Source: CAZNPH01 sp964574985 (GTDB lineage Bacteria; Bacteroidota; Bacteroidia; Bacteroidales; SM23-62). Taken from it: a stretch of DNA of 64,000 nucleotides. The translations under genes and the position numbers were made by a program. Below are positions 26,742 through 34,585 of the stretch, one piece after another. The notes beneath the pieces are model-generated. The model saw nothing but the letters and a program-made list of their open reading frames with translations, ran no database searches and was not told the origin of the DNA. The stretch is from positions 17,703-81,702 of the forward strand of contig CAZNPH010000019.1 in assembly GCA_964574985.1 (NCBI GenBank), written 5' to 3'. How positions within the stretch are numbered: the first letter of the stretch is position 1; each line of letters starts with the position of its first letter.

Positions 26742-27782
26742 ATGAGATCGACTTCCCCACGCCAGCTTGCGCTTTTTGTGGCCTTTATCATATCGGTTCT
26801 GGCCGTGTTCATTTTCTGGCTGCTTTCAGGCAATGACCTGAGCCGGTCGGTGGGACAGGTGGCCATCGGTTTTATCCTGTTGTTCATCCTGTCTTTTGTC
26901 AGCGTGTACTATACGCTGAAAAGCTTCATTTTTGAAAAGATCAATCCCATATACAAGACCATCCGGAGCATCCCCATGACCGAGGAAGAGATCCGCAAAA
27001 GTCTGGAAGGCAAGGATATCATCGGGGAAGTCAACCACCAGGTAAAGGACTATGCACAGAAAAAGGCCAGGGAGATCAAAAAGCTCAAACGGCTTGAAAA
27101 ATACCGGAAAGAATTTTTGGGGAACGTTTCCCACGAGCTCAAAACCCCCATCTTCAATATTCAGGGGTACATACTTACCCTGCTGGACGGTGCGCTGGAA
27201 GATCCCAGTATCAACCGGGAATACCTGGAGCGTACCGAAAAAAGCATCAACCGGCTGATTTCCATCGTGCAGGACCTGGAGTCCATTTCCCGGCTGGAAT
27301 CGGGGGAGATGCAGCTGAATCTGACGGACTTCGATGCGGTACATCTGGTCAGGGATGTGTACGACATGCAGGAGATGCGCGCCAAGCGCAACGGCATTGC
27401 CCTGCAATTCGACCGCAGCTACGACAAGCCGGTCATGGTGCATGCCGACCGCGGGCGGATGTTCGAAGTGCTCAACAACCTGGTGGTCAACTCCATCATA
27501 TACGGAAATGAAGGAGGGCAAACCACGGTCAGTTTCTCGGACATGGGTGAGAACGTGCTCATCGAAGTGGCCGACAACGGAATCGGCATCGAAGAAAGGG
27601 AAATCACCAGGATCTTCGAAAGGTTTTACCGAACCGACAAGAGCCGGTCGCGGGACCAGGGGGGCACGGGGCTCGGTCTCTCCATCGTGAAGCACATCAT
27701 AGAAGCCCACAACCAGAGCATTGCCGTCCGCAGCACCCCGGGGAAGAGCTCCACTTTTGCCCTGACCCTGAAAAAGGCCTGA
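26742..27782 (+). CDS. PhoR-like sensor histidine kinase
   Basis: 346 residues. Two N-terminal transmembrane helices (about 8-30 and 38-58) are joined by only a short loop, so there is no large periplasmic sensor. A HAMP-like/coiled linker leads to the HisKA helix LGNVSHELKTPIFNIQGYI (His near 131). The HATPase follows with the N box NNLVVNSIIYG, VADNGIGIE, FERFYRTDKSRS and GGTGLGLSIVKHI. In many Bacteroidota a similar kinase is paired with a PhoB-type regulator; none is adjacent here. The last codons and stop lie in a 17-bp tandem repeat. Confidence 0.9.
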   Translation: MRSTSPRQLALFVAFIISVLAVFIFWLLSGNDLSRSVGQVAIGFILLFILSFVSVYYTLKSFIFEKINPIYKTIRSIPMTEEEIRKSLEGKDIIGEVNHQVKDYAQKKAREIKKLKRLEKYRKEFLGNVSHELKTPIFNIQGYILTLLDGALEDPSINREYLERTEKSINRLISIVQDLESISRLESGEMQLNLTDFDAVHLVRDVYDMQEMRAKRNGIALQFDRSYDKPVMVHADRGRMFEVLNNLVVNSIIYGNEGGQTTVSFSDMGENVLIEVADNGIGIEEREITRIFERFYRTDKSRSRDQGGTGLGLSIVKHIIEAHNQSIAVRSTPGKSSTFALTLKKA

Positions 27783-27815
27783 CCCTGAAAAAGGCCTGAT
27801 CCCTGAAAAAAGCCT
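27764..27815 (+). repeat. 17-bp tandem repeat across a stop codon
   Basis: GACCCTGAAAAAGGCCT occurs exactly at 27764-27780 and 27781-27797, followed by an 18-bp variant at 27798-27815. The kinase stop TGA lies at the join of copies 1 and 2. Confidence 0.9.
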
Positions 27816-27829
27816 GCCCCCTCCGGCTA

Positions 27830-27860
27830 TTGCTTTTTCCGTTACAAGCTTCTATCTTTG
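27830..27860 (+). promoter_or_regulatory. Bacteroidota-type promoter for ileS
   Basis: TTGC at 27830-27833 and TATCTTTG at 27853-27860 are separated by 19 bp, matching the TTTG-N19-21-TAnnTTTG consensus well. The ileS ATG candidates at 27876 and 27885 lie 15 and 24 bp beyond the -7 box. Confidence 0.75.
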
Positions 27861-27884
27861 TGGAATTTTACAGCCATGACAGTC

Positions 27885-30800
27885 ATGAGCAGAAGGTTTT
27901 CCGAATACAAATCACTCGATCTGCCCGGGATCAACCGGGAGATCAGGGAGCGCTGGGAAAAGGAAGGCACTTTCCGGAAGAGTCTGGACAACCGCCGGGA
28001 TGCCCCGGATTTCATTTTTTATGAAGGCCCCCCTTCTGCCAACGGGATCCCCGGCATACACCATGTCATGTCCCGGGCCATCAAGGATATTTTCTGCCGG
28101 TACAGGACCCTGGCCGGATACAGGGTGGATAGGCGGGCTGGCTGGGATACGCACGGACTCCCCATCGAGCTGAGCGTGGAAACCACCCTGGGCATCACCA
28201 AGGAGGACATCGGCAAAAAGATCAGCGTGGAGGAGTTCAACGCGACCTGCAAAAAGGAGGTTATGCGTTATACCCGGGAATGGGAAAGGCTCACCGGGAT
28301 GATGGGCTACTGGCTGGACATGTCCGATCCCTACATCACCTATGACAACCGCTATATCGAGACCCTCTGGTACCTGCTCGGCGAACTGCACCGGAAAGGG
28401 CTGCTGTACAGGGGTTATTCCATCCAGCCCTATTCGCCGGCGGCGGGGTCCGGACTCAGCACGCACGAGCTGAACCAGCCGGGCTGTTACCGGGACGTGA
28501 AGGACACCACCTGCGTGTCCCAGTTCAGGGTAATAAAGGACCGTCGTTCCGCGTTCCTGTTTGAAAAAACGGGTACGGGGATATACCTGCTGGCATGGAC
28601 CACCACCCCCTGGACTCTTCCGTCAAACACCGCCCTGGCCGTGGGGCCGGATATGGACTACCAGGCGGTCAGTACACTGAATCCATATACGGAAGAACCC
28701 GTCACCGTGATCCTGGCCGAAGAACTGGTTCCCCGGTACTTTGCCCCGGAGAATGAAAACCTGCCTTTCGAAGATTACATCTCCGGCAGCAGGAAACTGC
28801 CCTGGCGGCCGGCGGGCACCTGCAAAGGATCGGAACTGGAGGACATCCGTTATGAGCAGTTGCTGGACTGGGTGAAGCCAGAAAGGGAAGCTTTCCGGGT
28901 GATCACCGGCGATTTTGTAACTGCCGGGGAAGGCACCGGCATCGTCCATATCGCCCCCACTTTCGGGGCGGACGACTACCGGGCAGGGATCGGGAACAAC
29001 ATCCCGCCTCTTATCGTGTACGACAAAAACCGGAATATGGGTCCGCTCGTGGACCGCACCGGCCGGTTCATTCCCCTGGAGGATATTGACGCTGACTTCA
29101 GAAAACAATATGTCAACGAGGAAAGCTACGGGCATTTTGCCGGAAAGTATGTCAAGAACGAATACGATGAAAATGCCAAACCCGGTGATCCCCCTGTCGA
29201 TGTGGATATTGTGGTTGACCTGAAAAAACAGAACAAACTGTTCAGAACCGAGAAATATGTACACAGTTATCCCCATTGCTGGCGGACCGACAAGCCGGTG
29301 CTGTATTACCCCATGGACGCCTGGTTTATCCGCACCACCGCCAGGAAGGACGAGCTGATCGCGCTGAACAACACCATCAACTGGAAACCTCCCGCCACCG
29401 GGTCCGGCCGGTTCGGGAAATGGCTGGAGAACCTGCAGGACTGGAACCTTTCGCGGACACGCTACTGGGGGACGCCCCTGCCCATCTGGGTCACCGAAGA
29501 CCGCAAAGAAGAACTGTGCATCGGCTCCGTGGAACAGCTGAAAAAAGAGATCGCCCGTTCGGTGGAAGCCGGGTTTATGGACACCGACCCCCTGGAGGAT
29601 TTCAACGTGGGGGACAATTCCCGGGAGAACTACGAAAAGATCAATCTGCACCGGCCCTTCGTTGACCGTATCGTGCTGGTATCCCCCTCCGGAAAGAAAA
29701 TGTTCCGGGAGCCCGACCTGATCGACGGCTGGTTCGACTCGGGAGCCATGCCCTATGCCCAGATGCATTACCCCTTCGAGCACAGCGATGATTTTGAAAA
29801 ATATTTCCCGGCGGATTTTATTGCCGAAGGGGTGGACCAGACCAGGGGATGGTTTTTCACCCTGCATGCCATTGCCGCCATGATCTCCGGGTCGGTGGCC
29901 TATAAAAACATTGTGTCCAACGGACTGGTGCTGGACCGCGACGGGAACAAGATGTCCAAACGGCTGGGGAACACCGTGGACCCCATCCGGACCATGGAGG
30001 ATTTCGGGGCCGACGCCCTGCGGTGGTACATGATCACCAATGCCCAGCCCTGGGACAACCTCCGGTTCGATATCCGGGGCGTGGATGAAGTCAAGCGGAA
30101 ATTTTTCGGCACCCTGTACAACACATATGCTTTTTTTGCCCTGTATGCCAATGTGGACGGATTCGCCGGACAAGAGCCGGAGGTGCCAGCCGGACAAAGG
30201 CCGGAGATCGACCGCTGGATCATTTCCCTGCTGAATTCCCTGGTCAGGGACGTGCGGAAATGCTATGAGGATTACGAGCCCACCCGGGCGGGCCGGATCA
30301 TCCAGGATTTCGTTATTGAGAACCTGAGCAACTGGTATGTGCGGCTCAACCGGAAAAGGTTCTGGGGAGGCCGGTATGACCAGGGTAAGATCTCTGCCTA
30401 CCAGACCCTATATGCCTGCCTGGAGACCGTGTCCGTGCTTATTTCCCCCATTGCGCCTTTTTATGCGGAAAAGCTGTTCACGGACCTGAATTCGGTTACC
30501 GGCAAACATCCCCGGTCATCGGTGCACCTGATGGATTTTCCTTCTCACCACAGAAACCGGATCGACCGGGAGCTGGAACAGCGGATGGATATTGCCCAGC
30601 GGATATCTTCGCTGGTGCTCGGACTCCGAAGGAAGGTGAACATCAAGGTCCGCCAGCCCCTGAACCGGATCCTGATCCCGGTGACCGATGAAAAGTTCAG
30701 GAAGCGTTTCGAATCTGTCCGCGACCTGGTGCTCTCCGAGATCAATGTGAAAGATGCGGAATATATTTCCGATACCTCCGGGGTGCTGGTCAGAAAGATC

Positions 30801-31325
30801 AAACCGGATTTCAAGGTGCTGGGCCCCAAATACGGCAAGCTGATGAAACCCCTGGGCAGGGCCATCGCTTCCCTCTCCGGGGAGGATATCCGGGAGCTGG
30901 AACAGAAGGGGCAGATCACCCTGGAAGTGGAAGGACAGCAAGCAGTGATCGGTCTCGGGGAGGTGGAGATCATATCGGAAGACATTCCCGGCTGGCTGGT
31001 GGCCAACGAGGGGAACCTGACCGTGGCCCTGGATATAACAGTGACCGGGGAGCTCAGGGAGGAAGGGCTGGCCCGGGAATTCATCAACCGGATCCAGAAC
31101 CTCCGGAAGGAAAGCGGGTTCGATGTGACCGACAAGATCACCGTGGACATCGGAAAAAATGAGGCCATCAACCGGGCCGTGGAACGGTTCAGGGATTACA
31201 TCGGGGAACAGACCCTGGCCCGCGAGATCCGGCTGGTGGAACAGGTGGATCAGAAGGACGCCCGGGAGGTGGAAATCGATGACAATCTGGTCACCAGGAT
31301 CGCCGTTTCAAAGATTGATCAATAA
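27885..31325 (+). CDS. ileS: Isoleucyl-tRNA synthetase, type 2, with GIHH signature
   Basis: About 1146 residues from ATG 27885 (MSRRFSEYKSLDLPGINREI); ATG 27876 would add three. Class I features: ANGIPGIHHVMSRAIKDIF, where the usual HIGH signature reads G-I-H-H (residues 57-60); the CP1 editing domain with AWTTTPWTLPSNTALAVG and HIAPTFGADDY; and KMSKRLGNTV (codons 29949-29963), the KMSKR form typical of eukaryote-like type 2 enzymes. The C-terminal anticodon-binding region is long, as expected for type 2. It has its own promoter and is followed by traR/dksA and lspA. Confidence 0.95.
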   Translation: MSRRFSEYKSLDLPGINREIRERWEKEGTFRKSLDNRRDAPDFIFYEGPPSANGIPGIHHVMSRAIKDIFCRYRTLAGYRVDRRAGWDTHGLPIELSVETTLGITKEDIGKKISVEEFNATCKKEVMRYTREWERLTGMMGYWLDMSDPYITYDNRYIETLWYLLGELHRKGLLYRGYSIQPYSPAAGSGLSTHELNQPGCYRDVKDTTCVSQFRVIKDRRSAFLFEKTGTGIYLLAWTTTPWTLPSNTALAVGPDMDYQAVSTLNPYTEEPVTVILAEELVPRYFAPENENLPFEDYISGSRKLPWRPAGTCKGSELEDIRYEQLLDWVKPEREAFRVITGDFVTAGEGTGIVHIAPTFGADDYRAGIGNNIPPLIVYDKNRNMGPLVDRTGRFIPLEDIDADFRKQYVNEESYGHFAGKYVKNEYDENAKPGDPPVDVDIVVDLKKQNKLFRTEKYVHSYPHCWRTDKPVLYYPMDAWFIRTTARKDELIALNNTINWKPPATGSGRFGKWLENLQDWNLSRTRYWGTPLPIWVTEDRKEELCIGSVEQLKKEIARSVEAGFMDTDPLEDFNVGDNSRENYEKINLHRPFVDRIVLVSPSGKKMFREPDLIDGWFDSGAMPYAQMHYPFEHSDDFEKYFPADFIAEGVDQTRGWFFTLHAIAAMISGSVAYKNIVSNGLVLDRDGNKMSKRLGNTVDPIRTMEDFGADALRWYMITNAQPWDNLRFDIRGVDEVKRKFFGTLYNTYAFFALYANVDGFAGQEPEVPAGQRPEIDRWIISLLNSLVRDVRKCYEDYEPTRAGRIIQDFVIENLSNWYVRLNRKRFWGGRYDQGKISAYQTLYACLETVSVLISPIAPFYAEKLFTDLNSVTGKHPRSSVHLMDFPSHHRNRIDRELEQRMDIAQRISSLVLGLRRKVNIKVRQPLNRILIPVTDEKFRKRFESVRDLVLSEINVKDAEYISDTSGVLVRKIKPDFKVLGPKYGKLMKPLGRAIASLSGEDIRELEQKGQITLEVEGQQAVIGLGEVEIISEDIPGWLVANEGNLTVALDITVTGELREEGLAREFINRIQNLRKESGFDVTDKITVDIGKNEAINRAVERFRDYIGEQTLAREIRLVEQVDQKDAREVEIDDNLVTRIAVSKIDQ

Positions 31326-31380
31326 CATCTTTGTTGTTTGAAAATTTTCATATATTTAGCCAATCAATAAACCCAAAATT

Positions 31381-31758
31381 ATGGCAGAAAAGACGAGATA
31401 TTCAGACGAGGAGCTCGATGAATTCAGGCAGATTATCCTGACCAAGCTGGACAAGGCAAAAAAGGATTACGAACTGCTGAAAGATGCCATTACCCAGAAC
31501 GAAAGTAATGACACACAGGATACTTCTCCCACATTCAAGGTCCTTGAAGAAGGGGCCGCAACCCTTTCCAAGGAGGAAGCCGGAAAACTGGCCCAGCGGC
31601 AGCAGAAGTTCATCCAGCACCTTCAGGCCGCACTGATCCGTATCGAGAACAAGACCTATGGCGTTTGCCGGGTCACAGGGAAGCTGATCCCCAAGGAAAG
31701 GCTGCGGGCGGTGCCCCATGCCACACTGAGTATTGACGCCAAACAGAACCAGCAATAA
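31381..31758 (+). CDS. TraR/DksA-family zinc-finger protein
   Basis: 125 residues. A coiled-coil N-terminal half (EFRQIILTKLDKAKKDYELLKDA) is followed by an acidic NESNDTQDTSP loop and the C-terminal finger YGVCRVTGKLIPKERLRAVPHAT. The finger keeps only the first Cys of the usual four, as in many Bacteroidota members. DksA-like proteins bind the RNA polymerase secondary channel. It sits between ileS and lspA, 55 bp after ileS; a TATATTTA at 31351 may be a weak -7 element. Confidence 0.88.
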   Translation: MAEKTRYSDEELDEFRQIILTKLDKAKKDYELLKDAITQNESNDTQDTSPTFKVLEEGAATLSKEEAGKLAQRQQKFIQHLQAALIRIENKTYGVCRVTGKLIPKERLRAVPHATLSIDAKQNQQ

Positions 31759-31768
31759 AAAAAAATTC

Positions 31769-31776
31769 TATCTTTG
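31769..31776 (+). promoter_or_regulatory. -7 box (TATCTTTG) before lspA
   Basis: Perfect TAnnTTTG match 31 bp before the lspA ATG at 31807. It overlaps the left arm of the hairpin at 31773-31806. No clear -33 TTTG is present; the region upstream is an A-run. Confidence 0.45.
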
Positions 31777-31806
31777 GGCTTCATTGTTCAGCCCAAACTT
31801 TTTTTC
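31773..31806 (+). terminator. Hairpin with T-run between traR/dksA and lspA
   Basis: TTTGGGCT and AGCCCAAA form an 8-bp stem with a 9-nt loop, followed by C and a run of seven Ts ending 1 nt before the lspA ATG. It has the form of an intrinsic terminator for the ileS-traR transcript. Because it also lies in the lspA leader, it could act as an attenuator. Confidence 0.65.
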
Positions 31807-32448
31807 ATGAGTCCGGCCAAAAAATCATTGCTGGTCATTGTTTCCATCCTGATCGCTGACCAGATCATAAAGATCTGGGTCAAAACCAACATGACGCTCG
31901 GACAGGAGATCCGTGTGCTTGGGGACTGGTTCATCATTCATTTCCTGGAGAACCGGGGCATGGCCTTCGGGATGGACCTTCCCGGGGACCATGGCAAGCT
32001 GATCCTCAGCGTGTTCCGCATACTGGCCATATCGGCCATTGCCTGGTATCTTGTCCAGCTGATCAGGAAACAGGCACCCGGGGGATTGACCATCAGCATT
32101 TCCCTGATCCTGGCCGGGGCGATCGGCAACCTGATCGATTCGGCCTTTTACGGGATGATCTTTTCGGACAGTTTCGGGCGGGTGGCGGAAATTTTCCCCG
32201 TGGAAGGCGGTTATGCCGGCTTTCTGCACGGCAAGGTGGTGGATATGTTCTATTTCCCCATCATCCGGGGGGAGCTTCCCGGATGGTTCCCATTCTGGCC
32301 GGGGCGCCACATCATCTTTTTCCGGCCCGTGTTCAATCTGGCCGATTCATGCATCACCACCGGCGTTTTCTCCATCCTGTTCTTCCAGAAAAAATTCTTC
32401 CCCGCCGATCATCATCAGAAAACCGGAAATGCTGAAAAAGCCGCGTAA
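31807..32448 (+). CDS. lspA: Lipoprotein signal peptidase
   Basis: 213 residues from ATG 31807 (MSPAKKSLLVIVSILIADQ); the longer frame from TTG 31774 would run through the terminator hairpin. Four transmembrane helices. The catalytic aspartates are in GAIGNLIDSAFYG (about residue 114) and FNLADSCIT (about 180). It cleaves the signal peptide of diacylated prolipoproteins. It has the Bacteroidota-type insertion (FSDSFGRVAEIFPVEGGYAG) between the two motifs. Its stop abuts that of convergent ribE. Confidence 0.95.
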   Translation: MSPAKKSLLVIVSILIADQIIKIWVKTNMTLGQEIRVLGDWFIIHFLENRGMAFGMDLPGDHGKLILSVFRILAISAIAWYLVQLIRKQAPGGLTISISLILAGAIGNLIDSAFYGMIFSDSFGRVAEIFPVEGGYAGFLHGKVVDMFYFPIIRGELPGWFPFWPGRHIIFFRPVFNLADSCITTGVFSILFFQKKFFPADHHQKTGNAEKAA

Positions 32449-33048
32449 TCATTTGCCCAGTTGTTGTTTGACGATTTTGGCGATGTACTTGCCGATGATG
32501 TCGAATTCCAGGTTCACCACCGTTCCGGGGCGGATCCGGTGGAAATTGGTCACTTCGTAGGTATAGGGGATGATGGCCACCTGAAAGGATTTGTCCCGGG
32601 AATTGACCACGGTCAGACTCACCCCGTCGACCGATACCGAACCTTTCTCCACGGTGATGTGGTCGGGGTTCAGGGGTTCGTATTCAAAGCTGAAGTACCA
32701 GCTTCCTTCCACCTCTTCCACCCCGGTGCAGGTGGCGGTCTGGTCCACGTGCCCCTGCACCATGTGTCCGTCCAGCCGCCCGTCTGCCCTGACGCTCCTT
32801 TCCAGGTTCACTTTGTCGCCCGCCTTAAGCAGGCCCAGGTTGGTCTTTTCCAGGGTTTCCCGGATGGCGGTCACCGTGTAGTTCCTGTCCGTTTTGCTCA
32901 CCACGGTAAGGCATACCCCGTTGTGGGAGATGCTCTGGTCAACGGACAGCTCATCCAAAAACGAGCAGGACAGGGAAATGTGCAAATTGTCCTTTTCTTT
33001 TTCCAGCCGCGTCACCTGTCCGGCCTCTTCGACGATTCCCGAGAACAT
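32449..33048 (-). CDS. ribE: Riboflavin synthase, alpha chain
   Basis: 199 residues from ATG 33048 (MFSGIVEEAGQV), the conserved start of the family. Two similar lumazine-binding halves: SISHNGVCLTVV with AIRETLEKTNLG, and GHVDQTATC with SVSVDGVSLTVV and IPYTYEVTNF. It converts two 6,7-dimethyl-8-ribityllumazine molecules to riboflavin. It is convergent with lspA with no space between the stops. Confidence 0.96.
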   Translation of the reverse strand: MFSGIVEEAGQVTRLEKEKDNLHISLSCSFLDELSVDQSISHNGVCLTVVSKTDRNYTVTAIRETLEKTNLGLLKAGDKVNLERSVRADGRLDGHMVQGHVDQTATCTGVEEVEGSWYFSFEYEPLNPDHITVEKGSVSVDGVSLTVVNSRDKSFQVAIIPYTYEVTNFHRIRPGTVVNLEFDIIGKYIAKIVKQQLGK

Positions 33049-33158
33049 GGTATTCTGATTTGGTTCAGGGAGCGAAGTTAACAAGAAAAATGCTGATTTT
33101 ATCCTCCCCCGGACATTAAGTCAGTATACCCTTTATTCCAAACCCAAAACCTTTTACC

Positions 33159-33509
33159 ATGATGCCTGTCAGCGATTATTTTTTTGAAGACACCCTGGAA
33201 TGGGTGATGAACACCCGCGCCTTCCTGGATGCCTTTCCCAACCTCTGCCGTGAAAATGCCCGGGCCGTGCACGAAGCATCCGGGGACCTTCTGCAATCCC
33301 TGTGCATATCTGTCCTTCAGGAAGAAGGCAGGAAGAAGGAACATGCCCTGTACATGTCACTGAATGCCCTGGACATCATGGCACGGAACCTGCAGATGCT
33401 GGAAAGCGGGGACCAGGGCGGGATAAGCAGCCATCTGGCCCATGATGTCTGCACCCTGCGGACATATGTTCAGGAGATGATCGCTGCCATGGCCGCGGTT
33501 GCCGAATAA
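33159..33509 (+). CDS. Small helical protein of unknown function
   Basis: 116 residues, predicted mostly alpha-helical, with amphipathic stretches (FFEDTLEWVMNTRAFLDAFP, LHQSL-like LLQSLCISVLQEEGRKKEHA, LTYVQEMI-like end). It has three cysteines but no motif spacing, and no signal peptide or transmembrane helix. I do not recognise a family. It starts at ATG 33159 with a second ATG next to it and lies 38 bp before the SDR gene on the same strand, so the two may be co-transcribed. Confidence 0.6.
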   Translation: MMPVSDYFFEDTLEWVMNTRAFLDAFPNLCRENARAVHEASGDLLQSLCISVLQEEGRKKEHALYMSLNALDIMARNLQMLESGDQGGISSHLAHDVCTLRTYVQEMIAAMAAVAE

Positions 33510-33547
33510 TTGTTACATTCGCTGCAGTAAACCGCAAAAGCAGCCAT

Positions 33548-34564
33548 ATGATCCTGGTAACCGGAGGGAGCGGACTTTTGGGGGCGCATTTGCTGGCCGG
33601 ACTCGCTTCGGGGCATGAGCCGGTGAGGGCCCTGCGCCGGAAAGACAGCGACCTGGAAAAAGTCAGGAAGGTGTTCGGGTATTTTTATGAACATCCCCGG
33701 AAGGCATTCAAAGCCATAGAATGGTTGGAAGGGGATGTAACCGATCCCTGGTCGCTGCGGGATGCCATGGAGGATATACGGCAGGTTTACCATTGCGCGG
33801 GGCTGGTTTCCTTTGACCCGGCCGACCGGAAAAAAATGCTGGCGGTTAACGTAGAGGGGACGGCCCATGTGGTCAGTGCCTGCCTGGAGCAGGGCGTAAA
33901 AAAGCTCTGCCACGTCAGCTCCACCGCTGCCCTGGGCGGATCCACGGACGGGGAGGTGGTGACCGAGGAACACATCTGGCCGGCGGGGGAAAAGCATCCC
34001 CTCTACGGATGGACCAAGTTCCTTGGCGAGATGGAAGTCTGGCAGGGGATCACCGAAGGACTCAACGCGGTGGTGGTGAATCCCTCCATCATCATCGGCC
34101 CCGGTTTCTGGAAAGGAAGCAGCGGCAGGCTGTTTTCAACGGTCAGCAAAGGAATGAAATACTATCCGCCGGGAACGGCCGGCTACGCGGATGTCCGGGA
34201 CACGGTAAAAACCATGCGGGCCCTGATGGATGGCAGTCATTCCGGGGAAAGGTACATCGTGTCGGCGGAAAATGTTTCATACCGGGAACTGTTCAATATG
34301 ATCGCGCATGCGGTGGGCAATAAACTCCCGCGCAGGGAAGTCCGCCCCTGGATGATCACCCTGGCCGCCACCCTCGACCGGGCCCGTCAGATATTGACCG
34401 GGTCCCGCCGGCTGATCACCCGGGAAACAGGCATGGCGGGAATGAGAAAGACCCGGTTCTCCAACCGGAAGATCAGACAGGCCACAGGCATTGAATACAT
34501 GCCCGTCAGCGAATCCATCCAATACACCGCCAAAATCTTTCTCAGGGAAAATCAAAGCCAATAA
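33548..34564 (+). CDS. NAD(P)-dependent epimerase/dehydratase (extended SDR)
   Basis: 338 residues. The N-terminal Rossmann motif is VTGGSGLLGAHL (GxxGxxG). The catalytic Ser is in HVSSTAALG and Tyr-Lys in YGWTKFLGE. The pattern VVVNPSIIIGPGFW and the overall size resemble dihydroflavonol-reductase-like SDRs, widespread in Bacteroidota with uncertain substrates (sugar nucleotides, sterol-like or carotenoid-like ketones). It is convergent with the Wzi-like gene. Confidence 0.85.
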   Translation: MILVTGGSGLLGAHLLAGLASGHEPVRALRRKDSDLEKVRKVFGYFYEHPRKAFKAIEWLEGDVTDPWSLRDAMEDIRQVYHCAGLVSFDPADRKKMLAVNVEGTAHVVSACLEQGVKKLCHVSSTAALGGSTDGEVVTEEHIWPAGEKHPLYGWTKFLGEMEVWQGITEGLNAVVVNPSIIIGPGFWKGSSGRLFSTVSKGMKYYPPGTAGYADVRDTVKTMRALMDGSHSGERYIVSAENVSYRELFNMIAHAVGNKLPRREVRPWMITLAATLDRARQILTGSRRLITRETGMAGMRKTRFSNRKIRQATGIEYMPVSESIQYTAKIFLRENQSQ

Positions 34565-34585
34565 TACAGGAAACCTTTATTCAAA

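Noticed and set aside
28623..30197. 524-residue minus-strand frame within ileS
   Set aside because: Antisense shadow of a strongly supported gene in GC-rich codons; no recognisable domain.
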